This document shows, in pieces, positions 1 through 9,075 of a DNA stretch of 64,000 bases. Where the stretch lies: NCBI GenBank assembly GCA_028281285.1, contig JANQKF010000033.1, positions 248,001 to 312,000 on the forward strand. The letters run 5' to 3'. Source of the stretch: Cyclobacteriaceae bacterium (GTDB taxonomy: Bacteria > Bacteroidota > Bacteroidia > Cytophagales > Cyclobacteriaceae). Made by a program: the position numbers and the translations under genes. The notes under the pieces were generated by a model. It was not told where the DNA came from, searched no databases, and was given only the letters and a program-made list of their open reading frames with translations. Each line of letters starts with the position of its first letter. Within the stretch, counting starts at the first letter, position 1.

Positions 1-1
1 G

Positions 2-289
2 TTCCATACCTGGGGCGAGCTCAGCCTAAGCCCTGTAGGGCTAAGTTTGACCACCAAATTGGCACCAAAGGGGTATCAAGGTCAGATGATGGGGATATGG
101 TTCCTGTCGGTTTCACTGGGTAATCTACTAGCCGGACTAATTGCAGGTGAGGCGAGTGGAGGCGATGCTGAGGCACTTGCTAATATGCCGAATCAGTATA
201 TGACTATTGTATTGACTACCATGGGAGCAGCATTGTTACTATTACTGCTCAATAAGCCTTTGAGAAAACTCATGGGAAATGTCCATTAA
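2..289 (+). CDS. POT-family peptide MFS transporter, C-terminal fragment
   Basis: This is the 3' end of a gene that begins before the window; the frame is open from base 2 with no start. The visible part reads GELSLSPVGLSLTTKLAP, then MMGIWFLSVSLGNLLAG and a last hydrophobic helix ending in LLLLLNKPLRKLM. The GEL-SPVGLS segment followed by a MMGxWFLS helix is typical of the C-terminal half of proton-dependent oligopeptide transporters (POT/PTR family), which import di- and tripeptides across the inner membrane. The family is about 450-550 residues, so roughly the last 95 are present. A strong hairpin follows the stop. Confidence 0.85.
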   Translation, partial: FHTWGELSLSPVGLSLTTKLAPKGYQGQMMGIWFLSVSLGNLLAGLIAGEASGGDAEALANMPNQYMTIVLTTMGAALLLLLLNKPLRKLMGNVH

Positions 290-307
290 CACATAAAACG
301 ATTTAGG

Positions 308-332
308 AAAAAGCCCCGATCAGGGGCTTTTT
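308..332. terminator. Bidirectional intrinsic terminator
   Basis: A perfect 10-bp stem (AAAAAGCCCC at 308-317 with its complement at 323-332) encloses a 5-base loop. It has T-rich ends on both strands. It lies between the convergent peptide transporter and UDG-like gene and touches the latter's stop codon, so it can end transcripts from both sides. Confidence 0.85.
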
Positions 333-916
333 CATTTGATTATACTTTCAATATTCGATTTTAGAACGGGGATTACGTCCTTCTCAAACCATGGGTTTTT
401 TCGCATCCATATCCCATTCCTTGGAGAGGGATGAACCAGTGGCAGGTAGTCAGGTAGGTACGTCTCAAAATTCTTCACCGTTTCAGTTAGGGTGGTTTTG
501 CGATCCTTTCCTAAGTAGTAAGCTTGGGCGTATTGACCTATTAGAAGAGTGAGCTTTATATTCTTTAGGTTTCGGAAGAGTTGATGGTGCCATTGTGGAG
601 CACATTCCGGACGTGGAGGCAGGTCGCCAGACTTACCTTTGCCCGGGTAACAAAACCCCATGGGCACAATACCGAAAAGGTCGGTGTCATAAAACTCTTC
701 ATCGGTTACACCTAACCATTTTCGCAGATTTCTACCGGAAGCGTCATCCCATGGTATTCCGGAGGCATGAACTTTGGTGCCCGGTGCTTGCCCAATTACC
801 AATATTTTCGATTTAGGACTTATCGAAACAACAGGATTCGGCTCATGGCCCAATTGTCCTGCACAAATCCTACAGTTCTGGATTTCTAACAATAGGGCAT
901 CAAATTTGGAAATCAT
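332..916 (-). CDS. Uracil-DNA glycosylase family protein
   Basis: A 194-residue soluble protein of the uracil-DNA glycosylase superfamily, expected to act in base excision repair. The N-terminal part has a GQAPG motif (residues 42-46), the equivalent of the water-activating motif A loop, followed by SGIPWDDASGRNLRKWLG. HPSPRN at residues 162-167 is the DNA-intercalating motif B loop. Two N-terminal cysteines (CRIC) are present but the full four-Cys Fe-S set of family 4 is not evident. The ATG start overlaps the stop of the upstream MFS gene by 4 bases, so the two are co-transcribed. The substrate (uracil or another damaged base) cannot be told from the sequence. Confidence 0.85.
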   Translation of the reverse strand: MISKFDALLLEIQNCRICAGQLGHEPNPVVSISPKSKILVIGQAPGTKVHASGIPWDDASGRNLRKWLGVTDEEFYDTDLFGIVPMGFCYPGKGKSGDLPPRPECAPQWHHQLFRNLKNIKLTLLIGQYAQAYYLGKDRKTTLTETVKNFETYLPDYLPLVHPSPRNGIWMRKNPWFEKDVIPVLKSNIESIIK

Positions 917-2226
917 GTAGGTTGAATGATCGTTTTCTTGAATTTGAACATACGAAAGGAAAGTAGGAAAATCACGAATAAAAGTGTCGCAGCTGTATAG
1001 AAAGTGACATTTCCAATACTTCCATATAGCAATCCACCAAGCAATAGACCCAAAATACTTGCAAGGCTCCCGGCACTATTGGCGACCCCCTGGACGGCAC
1101 CTTGTTGCTCATCTCCGGCATATTTTGATAAAATGGACAGAAAGGAGGGCCACATCAGACCATTGCCAAGGGCAAAAAAGACAAGAGCCAGATAAGCTAT
1201 AGTGACATTCGATGATCCGATTAAGATGAAATTGCCGACCAACAGAATACTACCAACACTGACTAAGAGTTCATCAGAAGCTTTATTTGACAGCTTTCCA
1301 AGCAATGGACCTTGAACCAAGATCATCATTCCACTTAAAATCGAAAAGAAGATTCCCAACTCAAAAGCATTCCATTCAAGCACTTTCAGGGCATGCATGG
1401 GAAATGATACATAGAAAAAGCTGAATCCAAGGAAGGTCAAAAAATAAATAACCACCAGGAATGGAATGTACTTTATTTTGAATACTGATTTTGATCTAAT
1501 TTTATCCTCATTCTGCTGTTTGAGCTGGTAGCAGTCTTTTTGTTCGGTGGCGAATAGCTTTTTTAATTTAAAGCGGGAAAGATCGGGCTTTACCACATTG
1601 GCCTTTGATTCTGGTAATCTAAACCAGATTACGATTAATGCGGTCACCGAAATTAAGATTGCTGCACCAACGGGTATTTTTTCTTCATAAATAGTAGCAC
1701 CTAGCAAACCCGCCAATGCCGGTCCGAGAATAAATCCCAGACTTGAAGACATTGCCATTTTTCCAAAATTTGCTTTGCGATTCTCTTCGCTCGATATGTC
1801 AGACAGGTAAGCATTCGCTACTGAGATATTGCCTCCGGTAATTCCGTCCATGGCCCTTGCCAGGAAGAGAATGATTAAAGGAACTGTTAAGGTAAAACTG
1901 CCAACCAAGCTTTGATCAAAAGAGACTAATTCTGTGCGAGGTGCGAACAAGGCAATCATAAAAATAATCCATGCGAGAAGAGTGCCCGCCTGGCTTAAGA
2001 ACAGTATTTTACGCCTCCCGTATTTATCTGACCATTTACCTAAGATAGGGGCACCAAAGAACTGAAATGCGGGATACACCGATCCCATGATTCCATAGAT
2101 AAATTCGTTGCCACCGAACTTGTCGACCAGAAAGACGAGAAATGGAATTATGATACTGTATCCAAGTGTCCCAATGAAGTTCACCATGAGGACAGGTGTC
2201 AATGAGGGCTTGGTTGAAGAAGACAT
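913..2226 (-). CDS. MFS transporter, TetA-like drug efflux type
   Basis: An integral membrane protein of about 437 residues with around 12 hydrophobic segments and a charged cytoplasmic loop near the middle (KLKKLFATEQKD region). The N-terminal half has the MFS loop 2-3 motif (GKWSDKYGRRKIL), and a DGITGGN helix 4-5 region typical of DHA1 drug:H+ antiporters such as TetA. I place the start at the ATG at 2226, because the codon before it is TTG. The gene overlaps the UDG-like gene and follows the GNAT gene by 7 bases, so it sits in the middle of an operon. The substrate is unknown. Confidence 0.88.
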   Translation of the reverse strand: MSSSTKPSLTPVLMVNFIGTLGYSIIIPFLVFLVDKFGGNEFIYGIMGSVYPAFQFFGAPILGKWSDKYGRRKILFLSQAGTLLAWIIFMIALFAPRTELVSFDQSLVGSFTLTVPLIILFLARAMDGITGGNISVANAYLSDISSEENRKANFGKMAMSSSLGFILGPALAGLLGATIYEEKIPVGAAILISVTALIVIWFRLPESKANVVKPDLSRFKLKKLFATEQKDCYQLKQQNEDKIRSKSVFKIKYIPFLVVIYFLTFLGFSFFYVSFPMHALKVLEWNAFELGIFFSILSGMMILVQGPLLGKLSNKASDELLVSVGSILLVGNFILIGSSNVTIAYLALVFFALGNGLMWPSFLSILSKYAGDEQQGAVQGVANSAGSLASILGLLLGGLLYGSIGNVTFYTAATLLFVIFLLSFRMFKFKKTIIQPT

Positions 2227-2233
2227 CAACTAC

Positions 2234-2794
2234 TTAACCCAAAAGATGCTCAATTGATTCAACTGATTTTATATCGCCTGGAATAAAGTGTTCATTTTGT
2301 AAATCCAGATCCCACCAGCTGGTCGTATGCCAGCGATCAAATTTGTAGCCAATGTTGTTCATTTCCCCAATATGCTTGAATCCCAGATTTTGGTGAAAGC
2401 CTATACTGGCATCATTAGGTAGGGTAATGATGGCCAACACCTTGGCAAACCCCATTTCCTTAAGTATAGTTAACAACTTGGTATAAAGTGATCTTGCGAT
2501 TCCTCTTTTTCTAAAAGGTTCTTCCACATAAACTGTCGTTTCCTGACTCCATCGGTAACTACCACGAGATCGGTGAGGTCCGGAATAGGCGTATCCCACA
2601 ATTTTGTTATCAATGGTGGCGACTAGCCATGGGGCTTTACTGGAGTAATCGAGTATCCGGTTCTTGAATTCTTCGATGGAAGGAGGGGAGGATTCAAAAG
2701 AAAATGCAGTCTGTAGTACAAATGGGGAATAAATTTCAAGTAGTCGTTCAGCATCAGAAATTTTAACCAAACGAATCAAAACATCAGAACTCAT
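2234..2794 (-). CDS. GNAT acetyltransferase, phosphinothricin acetyltransferase-like
   Basis: A GNAT-fold N-acetyltransferase of about 186 residues. VIRLVKISDAERLLEIYSPFV at the start, ETTVYVEEPFRKRGIARSLY (acetyl-CoA pyrophosphate loop, R/K-x-x-G-I-A) and a C-terminal GFHQNLGFKHIG motif match the Pat/Bar-like MnaT group, which acetylates phosphinothricin or methionine sulfoximine-type amines. The C-terminus adds a short extension. I prefer the ATG at 2794 over an upstream GTG at 2818. It is first in the operon with the efflux pump and UDG-like gene, which would suit a detoxification unit, though that is inference. Confidence 0.85.
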   Translation of the reverse strand: MSSDVLIRLVKISDAERLLEIYSPFVLQTAFSFESSPPSIEEFKNRILDYSSKAPWLVATIDNKIVGYAYSGPHRSRGSYRWSQETTVYVEEPFRKRGIARSLYTKLLTILKEMGFAKVLAIITLPNDASIGFHQNLGFKHIGEMNNIGYKFDRWHTTSWWDLDLQNEHFIPGDIKSVESIEHLLG

Positions 2795-2867
2795 GACCGA
2801 AAATAGCAATTTATCCACTCATCGCCTATTAACGATGAATGAATTTAAGGAGTAGGTCTCAGTTTTG

Positions 2868-3470
2868 TCAGAGCTGTTTTAAGACGATCTTTCGCCACTT
2901 TACCTTGATTCCTCCACCGTCATGAATTTGAAGGCAGATATTTCCTTCGCCCTCACCAATTTTCTCATCGGTGATACTAATCATTTCCTTACCGTTGAGC
3001 CAAGTGGTAACTTGATCACCCTGGACACGAATCTTCATTTTGTTCCATTTGCCATATTTGAGATGCTTCTCTTTGGATGGGTCCGGTTTGATCAGCCAAC
3101 CTCTGCCATAGGATTCATAAATTCCCCCCGTGTGTAGTCCGGGAGGAGCAACCTCCACCTGCCAACCGCTGATTCGTGTCCCACGAACCACCGATCTGAA
3201 AAAGACTCCACTATTTCCATCGGATTCTTGAAAGAACTCCAGATTTAGCTCAAAGTCTTTGTATCGCTTTTTTGTTCCGAGATAGCCATATGCCTTGTCA
3301 GGTCCACTTTCAGAGACCAAAAGCCCATCTTCGACATACCATTTTTCTGTCCCGTAGACTTCCCAGCCATCGAGATTCTCTCCGTTAAACAAATTGATTT
3401 TTTGGGCATTCGCAGAGGTAGACATCGCAACCAGCGAGGCGAATAGGAGACCTGTAGTAAACGCTTTCAT
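2868..3470 (-). CDS. Secreted DUF1080 (3-keto-disaccharide hydrolase-like) protein
   Basis: About 200 residues with a Sec signal peptide (MKAFTTGLLFASLVAMSTSANA) and then a single DUF1080 domain: LFNGENLDGWEVYG, a central NSGVFFRS motif and a C-terminal LQIHDGGGIKVKWRKI. This concanavalin-like fold is found in Bacteroidota sugar-processing proteins and some members hydrolyse 3-keto-glucosides. The start is taken at 3470 because it gives a clean signal peptide; the upstream extension (to 3518) would put charged residues before it. It is the last gene of a small minus-strand group. Confidence 0.85.
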   Translation of the reverse strand: MKAFTTGLLFASLVAMSTSANAQKINLFNGENLDGWEVYGTEKWYVEDGLLVSESGPDKAYGYLGTKKRYKDFELNLEFFQESDGNSGVFFRSVVRGTRISGWQVEVAPPGLHTGGIYESYGRGWLIKPDPSKEKHLKYGKWNKMKIRVQGDQVTTWLNGKEMISITDEKIGEGEGNICLQIHDGGGIKVKWRKIVLKQL

Positions 3471-3518
3471 AGGTGTATAGGTAAAGCTAAATATACAAAT
3501 TTGCTGTTTGAAACACAA

Positions 3519-4199
3519 TTATAGCGCTTCATCACTCGGATCAAGGTATTTTTTAGTTTTCCAATAGAGTATAATAGTTACAATTTCATTAATAATGAAA
3601 AGCAATCCAATCCCAATGACTGTTTGATCCAAAACACCTCTTTCAACCATCAGATGTTCAAAAAGAACAAAGAATGGCCCAAACAAAATATAGGGCAGAA
3701 AGAGGCTGAATAGTAGAAACCAAAGAAGGGGCCTTTTATTTTGAATTGCCTTATAGGCCTGAATAAGTGGAGGAATGCATATGGCCCAAACGACTATGAT
3801 TACAATCCATGTATTTATCGTGGACGCCCCAAATAGTTTGGTGGTGGCATAAAGCTCATCATTGAATCCCATAATTGGGCCGATCATTCGCTGCACGGGC
3901 ATTTGAGCAAAGATCAATGCAAAGCCAAGCTGACTTTTGTAGGAAGATTCATTCTTTCGGAGAAGATACATACCTACATACATCATAAGAAAGCTGAAAA
4001 CCGGCCCGGCATAAGTAGCAAGCCAGCTTTTGGCTTCCCCCTCGCATGCTGTAGCGAAATAGTTAAAGGATTTGTAGCCCCAGTCTCCACAGATTAGGTA
4101 TCCCGCAAAGTGATGAACGAGTTCGTGAAGTGAGGCGTAGAGCATCGTTATGCAATACAGAGCGATACAATATTTGAAAGTAATTTTAAGTTTGACCAT
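3519..4199 (-). CDS. Polytopic membrane protein with HExxH motif, possible M50-like protease
   Basis: A 226-residue protein with about six hydrophobic helices. The first helix carries HELVHH near residue 25, a HExxH zinc motif inside a membrane segment, and is followed by a LATYAGPVFSFLMMYVG helix. That pairing (HExxH in helix 1, then a Gly-Pro helix) recalls site-2-protease-type M50 peptidases, but the usual NPDG-like third-ligand motif is not obvious. It could instead be a non-catalytic relative. The cysteines around residues 37-52 would be outside or in a loop. It starts just after the acyl-CoA ligase gene and is probably a single gene. Function unknown. Confidence 0.6.
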   Translation of the reverse strand: MVKLKITFKYCIALYCITMLYASLHELVHHFAGYLICGDWGYKSFNYFATACEGEAKSWLATYAGPVFSFLMMYVGMYLLRKNESSYKSQLGFALIFAQMPVQRMIGPIMGFNDELYATTKLFGASTINTWIVIIVVWAICIPPLIQAYKAIQNKRPLLWFLLFSLFLPYILFGPFFVLFEHLMVERGVLDQTVIGIGLLFIINEIVTIILYWKTKKYLDPSDEAL

Positions 4200-4257
4200 G
4201 GTATCCTTTTAATGTCGCATATGACAGGGACAGTCATGGTAAGGTTGCAGCCAAATG

Positions 4258-5901
4258 TTATTCGTGAACTATACGATCCTCTTCTTTGAACCACTCCGGA
4301 TACATAGACATATGTATCGCTTCAACTCGATTTCTTTTGACTTTTAAGGTTGGTGTCATTAAACCGTTATCAACCGTCCAGTCTTCTTTCATTACTACGA
4401 CCTTCGCGATTTTTTCATAGGCCTCCAAGCCTGGGTTGATACGATCCAAAGTGGCCAATGCAGAAGAATTGAATTCTTCCGAGCTTTTAGCACTTCCCGA
4501 CTCGGAAGGAATGACTAAAGCTATTGGCTGTGGAATGCCGGTACCTACAATACAAATCTGCTCAAAATCTGTATTTTTTGACATTTCCAGTTCAATTGGG
4601 GCAGGGCTTATGTACTTTCCTTTATCTGTTTTGAACTGGTCCTTCACTCTACCCGTGATAGAGAGATACCCATCATGGTCAAATTCACCAATATCACCCG
4701 TTTTCAAGAAACCATCTTCGGTGAACATTTCCGCAGTCTTTTCTGGCTCTTTATAGTAGCCCTTCATCAGACAATTGCTTTTGATTAGAATCTCACCTTC
4801 TTCGGAAAGTTTGCCTGTACATCCTGGGAGCGCTTTACCTACAGTACCGAACTTATTGGCACCTGGCAAATTGAAATGAGAAAGTATGCAATCTTCTGTC
4901 ATTCCATAGGCTTGATTGATTTCAACCCCAAGTTTCATGAACCATTCTTGCAAGCTTACTGCAATAGGTGCGGCCCCCGAGAAGTTCGCTTTAGAATTGT
5001 TTAATCCCAGTTTGGTCCGGATTTTTTTCTTTACAATGTTGCCTAAAATTGGTAAACCTGTAAGCTTGTCCAGTTTCTTTTGAGGCATCTTCTCAAGAAT
5101 CTTTTCCTGAAATTTTTGCCAAATTCTCGGCACTCCAAAAAAGGTGTCTGGCTGGACAGACGATAGGTCCTCAGCAAAGGTCTCTAAAGACTCAGGAAAG
5201 CTTACAGTGGCACCTCTATAGATTGCTGACATTTCGATGCCTGCTCTTTCCGCAATATGAGTCATAGGCAGATAAGAGAAGTAGGCAGGGTTATCAGGTA
5301 ATTTGATGACATCAATTGCCGTATTAATTAATTGTGCAAATGATCCCACTGAATGCATTACCCCTTTGGGATTGCCTGTCGTTCCGGAAGTGTACATGAT
5401 TGTCATGAGGTCATCGGAGTTTTGGGCAGGCGTTTCTTTCTGAGCTTCATGTTGTGTTATGAGTGTTTCCCAACTATGTGTTTCCTGGATGTCGTAGAGT
5501 TCAACACCAATCTTGGTGATTTCAGGAATACCACTCTTTTGTTTCCCATAGTCATCTAACTTTCCGATAATCACCGCCTTTGATTCACTGTGGACAAGAA
5601 TGTCGTGTATGCTCTCTGCCCCGAGAGTTGGGTAGATTGGAATAGAAATACAGCCGGCCATCATGATTGCCAGATCACTCATTACCCAATGTGCACAGTT
5701 CTTTGACAATAGTGCTACATGGTCTCCGGAATTCACACCCAATGCTTTAAGAGCAGTGGCGATTTTACGCACTTCTTGATTCGCTTCTTGATAGGTGTAT
5801 TCAATAAATTTTCGGTCAATAGGTTGTCTTAAAAAGACACGATCAGGAGTTTCATCTACCCAATGGGATAATGCCTCCAATGGGGAATTGAAGTGTGGCA
5901 T
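4258..5901 (-). CDS. AMP-forming long-chain acyl-CoA synthetase family protein
   Basis: A 547-residue member of the ANL adenylating superfamily. IMYTSGTTGNPKGV is the phosphate-binding P-loop motif; YGMTED, GTVGKALPG and TGDIGEFDHDGYLSITGRVKDQFKTDKGKYISP are the remaining core motifs, including the hinge and the C-terminal lysine region. It most resembles long-chain fatty acid CoA ligases, which activate fatty acids with ATP to acyl-AMP and then acyl-CoA at the inner membrane. Length fits the shorter ACSL-type bacterial enzymes. It has 42 bases to the upstream DUF3817 gene. Chain-length preference cannot be read from the sequence. Confidence 0.9.
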   Translation of the reverse strand: MPHFNSPLEALSHWVDETPDRVFLRQPIDRKFIEYTYQEANQEVRKIATALKALGVNSGDHVALLSKNCAHWVMSDLAIMMAGCISIPIYPTLGAESIHDILVHSESKAVIIGKLDDYGKQKSGIPEITKIGVELYDIQETHSWETLITQHEAQKETPAQNSDDLMTIMYTSGTTGNPKGVMHSVGSFAQLINTAIDVIKLPDNPAYFSYLPMTHIAERAGIEMSAIYRGATVSFPESLETFAEDLSSVQPDTFFGVPRIWQKFQEKILEKMPQKKLDKLTGLPILGNIVKKKIRTKLGLNNSKANFSGAAPIAVSLQEWFMKLGVEINQAYGMTEDCILSHFNLPGANKFGTVGKALPGCTGKLSEEGEILIKSNCLMKGYYKEPEKTAEMFTEDGFLKTGDIGEFDHDGYLSITGRVKDQFKTDKGKYISPAPIELEMSKNTDFEQICIVGTGIPQPIALVIPSESGSAKSSEEFNSSALATLDRINPGLEAYEKIAKVVVMKEDWTVDNGLMTPTLKVKRNRVEAIHMSMYPEWFKEEDRIVHE

Positions 5902-5943
5902 GTTATTAAGTTAGGGTTTGGCTTGAAGTAATATACTAAAAAA

Positions 5944-6249
5944 TCAATTCCGCAAGGCCTTGAAAATTCGCTTGTCTGCCACAAATGTTCCAAACGGCAG
6001 AAATGCGGCAAACCCTGCCCAAAATAACGTCTTGAATGGCCATTTGAATTCACTTGCAACGATCAGAACAAAAATTCCATAAGCGACAAATAGTACTCCA
6101 TGAGCAAGTCCCACGGGGTAGGTAGGCTCAGGGATATCGAAAATGTATTTTAAGGGGACGCATATCCCTAGGAGTAGGAGATAGCTGATACCTTCTAAGA
6201 GGGCTAACAATCGAAGTGTTTTTAGGGACTTACTTGTTGTGGATGTCAT
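5944..6249 (-). CDS. DUF3817 small membrane protein
   Basis: A 101-residue protein with three hydrophobic segments. LALLEGISYLLLLGICVPLKY and YPVGLAHGVLFVAYGIFVL are the signature of the DUF3817 (YdzA-like) family of small inner-membrane proteins of unknown function. Length is normal for the family. It is upstream of the acyl-CoA ligase in the same direction and divergent from the M28 peptidase gene, so the 58-base gap at 6250-6307 must hold both promoters. Confidence 0.8.
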   Translation of the reverse strand: MTSTTSKSLKTLRLLALLEGISYLLLLGICVPLKYIFDIPEPTYPVGLAHGVLFVAYGIFVLIVASEFKWPFKTLFWAGFAAFLPFGTFVADKRIFKALRN

Positions 6250-6307
6250 GGAATGGCGAAAATAATACTAACTTTCGTGCTGATAAAAATCGACCTTAAG
6301 AAATCTT

Positions 6308-7597
6308 ATGAAGAAGTCTTTGTTTATTGTTTTTTCAGTACTCCTGTTAGCTGGTTGTCAGAAACCCGCGGTAATTGATTCTGCCGATGTAACAAGAATC
6401 ATTACCACATTAGCATCCGATGATATGGAGGGTCGCATGATCTTCACTCCGGGTATTGAAAAGGCTTCTGTTTTTCTTCAGGGAGAATTCGAAAAAATTG
6501 GGCTGGAATATATTGATGGACTTAATTCGTACGAGCAGAAGTTCGGGATGTATTCGATTAGACCTGAGTCTGCGGAAATCAAGATTAATGGTCAGACAAT
6601 TGATGCCGACAACGGATTTGCTGCAGCCAATTCACGATCTGTTTCGGTGAACAATGTTAATGACATTAAGATATTGAGGGTTGCTGGCAACAGTAACTTG
6701 AGAGCTGCCTTTCAGCAGGCTAGTGCGGAGGAAGGAACCCATTTAATATTGGTGAATACCGCACATAAGGTGATGTTTGCTAGGTACAAGAGCTTCTTTG
6801 GACGAGGTAACAGAGTAATGAAACTGGAGGATAATAAGGCGGTTGTGATGGTATTGACTAACGAGACCAATGTGCGTTCTGTCGAGATCAACGTTCAGAA
6901 CAATGTGACCGAACAGAGCCTATCCAATGTAGCAGGCAAGATCACCGGAAACCGAGAAAACGAAATCGTATTATTCAGTGCTCATTATGATCACCTGGGG
7001 ATCAGAGGTAATGAGGGTGATACGATCTACAATGGCGCAAATGATGACGCTTCTGGAACAACAGCCGTGGTGTCATTAGCAAAGTATTTTAAGGATATGG
7101 GCAAAAAGCCAGAACGAACAATCATGTTTGTTGCCTTTACTGCTGAAGAGAGTGGTGGGTTTGGTTCTCGATACTTTTCTCAACAATTGAACCCCGATAA
7201 TATCGTAGCAATGTTCAATATTGAAATGATTGGCAAACCGGCTGTAAGCGGCCCAAACACGGCATGGATCACTGGTTTTGATAAATCCAACTTTGGTGAG
7301 TTGCTTCAGAAGGCTGTTGAAGGAACTGAATATGAGTTTTATGCTGATCCGTACCCAACTCAAAATCTATTCTACAGATCTGATAATGCCACGCTCGCAC
7401 GCCTCGGTGTTCCAGCACATTCCATTAGCACCACACCAATCGATGTTGATGAAGATTATCACCAGGCCTCTGATGAAGTTGGCACCTTGGACCTCGATCA
7501 TATGACCAACACTATCAAAGCAATAGCTGCTGCTGCAGTAAGGATGATTTCGGGAGAGGACACACCCACACGGGTGGACCCTGCCAACGTGAACTAA
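6308..7597 (+). CDS. M28 family zinc aminopeptidase lipoprotein
   Basis: A 429-residue exported metallopeptidase. The N-terminus is a lipoprotein signal (VLLLAGC lipobox, Cys 17), so it is anchored in an envelope membrane. The catalytic domain has all the M28 metal-site motifs in order: HYDHLG, NGANDDASG, the AEESGG catalytic/metal glutamates, FNIEMIG and a late YHQASDEV histidine. The family cleaves N-terminal amino acids from peptides using two zinc ions. The N-terminal ~170 residues look like the lid/insert domain. It converges with the thioredoxin-fold gene one base after its stop. Confidence 0.9.
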   Translation: MKKSLFIVFSVLLLAGCQKPAVIDSADVTRIITTLASDDMEGRMIFTPGIEKASVFLQGEFEKIGLEYIDGLNSYEQKFGMYSIRPESAEIKINGQTIDADNGFAAANSRSVSVNNVNDIKILRVAGNSNLRAAFQQASAEEGTHLILVNTAHKVMFARYKSFFGRGNRVMKLEDNKAVVMVLTNETNVRSVEINVQNNVTEQSLSNVAGKITGNRENEIVLFSAHYDHLGIRGNEGDTIYNGANDDASGTTAVVSLAKYFKDMGKKPERTIMFVAFTAEESGGFGSRYFSQQLNPDNIVAMFNIEMIGKPAVSGPNTAWITGFDKSNFGELLQKAVEGTEYEFYADPYPTQNLFYRSDNATLARLGVPAHSISTTPIDVDEDYHQASDEVGTLDLDHMTNTIKAIAAAAVRMISGEDTPTRVDPANVN

Positions 7598-7598
7598 G

Positions 7599-8984
7599 TT
7601 ACTTCTTCATCAAGTTAGTGATCACTTCTTCAAGCTGTTTGGCACCAATTCGTTTGGATAAAATCTTTTTGTTGGCATCCAGAATATAGATTTGTGGAGT
7701 AGACTTGATATCATAGATTTGAGTGAACCTTGATCGGCTATAAGGATCGGCCAGGTGTACCCAATCCCCAATCTCTTGTTCATCCACATAGTCCCAACAG
7801 CCTTCAAATTCGTTATAGTATTTGGTGCATACAGCTACAAGCTCCACACCCTGATCCTTAAACTTGTTGTAGAATTCCTTGAGTATGGGAGTAGAATCTT
7901 TACAATGACCGCAATCATATTTCCAGAAATAAAGCACGGTATATTCCGATTCAATTTCGTGCAAGCTTAACTCCTTATTGTCCCTGGTTTGCATGGCAAG
8001 GTCTGGTGCGATTTTCCCAATTAATAATGGTCTTAACCTGTCAGCATTGTCCAACATTTTCCTGAGTTGATCCTGATCAGTCCATGGAGCTTTTCCTGTT
8101 CGGTAGTAGTTATCCACCATATGGACATATACGGCATCCATTCCTACTATTTTTGATCTGGCATATTTGTTCAAGAAATGGATCACGTAGTATTTAAAAG
8201 ATTCCTCGACTGGCTCAAGTTTGTTCAAGACGTAATCAATGGCCACCGCTATAGTGTCCGGGTGTTGTACCTGGAGCTTATCCACGAATTGCTCAATCTT
8301 CCTCTGCAAAAAAGGAGTTCTGAGTAGCCTGTGTTGCGATAGATCCAGATTATCAAAAAAGTGTTTTTGGGTGTGTCTCCATCTTTTCCTCTGAATATCT
8401 TCTTGAGAGCCTGAGAATTCCGGGTATTCGATTGGTTTGTTGGCCTTGATAATTGCAGCTGTAAACGAATTAGGGTTCTTTCGAATTAAATCATCCTGGT
8501 AGCTGACTACCTGTTTGTTGATCTGCTCTTGTTCTTTTTTTATTTCCTCTTCAGTTTTCGATTTATCGGATTTTATTTTCTCAAGAGTACTTCTGCTTTC
8601 ACCTAGGAAATTCATGTATTCAAAGAACCGCCTATTTTCTTTTGCTCTACCTTTCACCTCAACCGTTCCCAGCATGTTGTCCTTTTGTGCTGATAGTGAA
8701 AACCGCTGCTCGTCTTCCGTGATTAGGAAATCGAAGTAGGCATTATCAGGACGCATCACCAGAAAATAAATCCCCGGTTCATGGGAATCCGGTCCTTCAA
8801 AAATGTAGTGCCCATTAGTTTCTCGGTATGCTGTATCAAGAATGTATTGCTTATCGCCATAATAGTAAGCCAGAAGTAGTATCTCCTGCTCATAACCGTC
8901 AATTGTAACATCAATCTGGTGTCCCTTTTGGGCGGTCAGGGCTAAGGGGGCAAGGAGTAGGATTGAGAAAATGAAAGTTCTCAT
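7599..8984 (-). CDS. Secreted TlpA-type thioredoxin-fold protein with DUF4369/DUF5106-like N-terminus
   Basis: About 461 residues with a Sec signal peptide (MRTFIFSILLLAPLALTAQ). The N-terminal ~100 residues are a beta-rich DUF4369-like domain (VTIDGYEQEILLLAYYYGDK), the middle is a long helical section (DUF5106-like), and the C-terminal ~140 residues are a thioredoxin fold with active-site Cys pair in YDCGHCKDSTP and the cis-proline region STPQIYILD. Such proteins are periplasmic thiol-disulfide oxidoreductases of Bacteroidota. The CGHC pair is like that of protein disulfide isomerases. The start at 8984 gives the signal peptide; an upstream ATG at 9008 would add eight residues. Confidence 0.85.
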   Translation of the reverse strand: MRTFIFSILLLAPLALTAQKGHQIDVTIDGYEQEILLLAYYYGDKQYILDTAYRETNGHYIFEGPDSHEPGIYFLVMRPDNAYFDFLITEDEQRFSLSAQKDNMLGTVEVKGRAKENRRFFEYMNFLGESRSTLEKIKSDKSKTEEEIKKEQEQINKQVVSYQDDLIRKNPNSFTAAIIKANKPIEYPEFSGSQEDIQRKRWRHTQKHFFDNLDLSQHRLLRTPFLQRKIEQFVDKLQVQHPDTIAVAIDYVLNKLEPVEESFKYYVIHFLNKYARSKIVGMDAVYVHMVDNYYRTGKAPWTDQDQLRKMLDNADRLRPLLIGKIAPDLAMQTRDNKELSLHEIESEYTVLYFWKYDCGHCKDSTPILKEFYNKFKDQGVELVAVCTKYYNEFEGCWDYVDEQEIGDWVHLADPYSRSRFTQIYDIKSTPQIYILDANKKILSKRIGAKQLEEVITNLMKK

Positions 8985-9075
8985 AGCAGCATATTTGAAT
9001 GAATACAAGATAATAATTAATGATCGACTCTCACTTTTTTAACCGGCATGAACACTGCTTTACATATTTCAAAGA

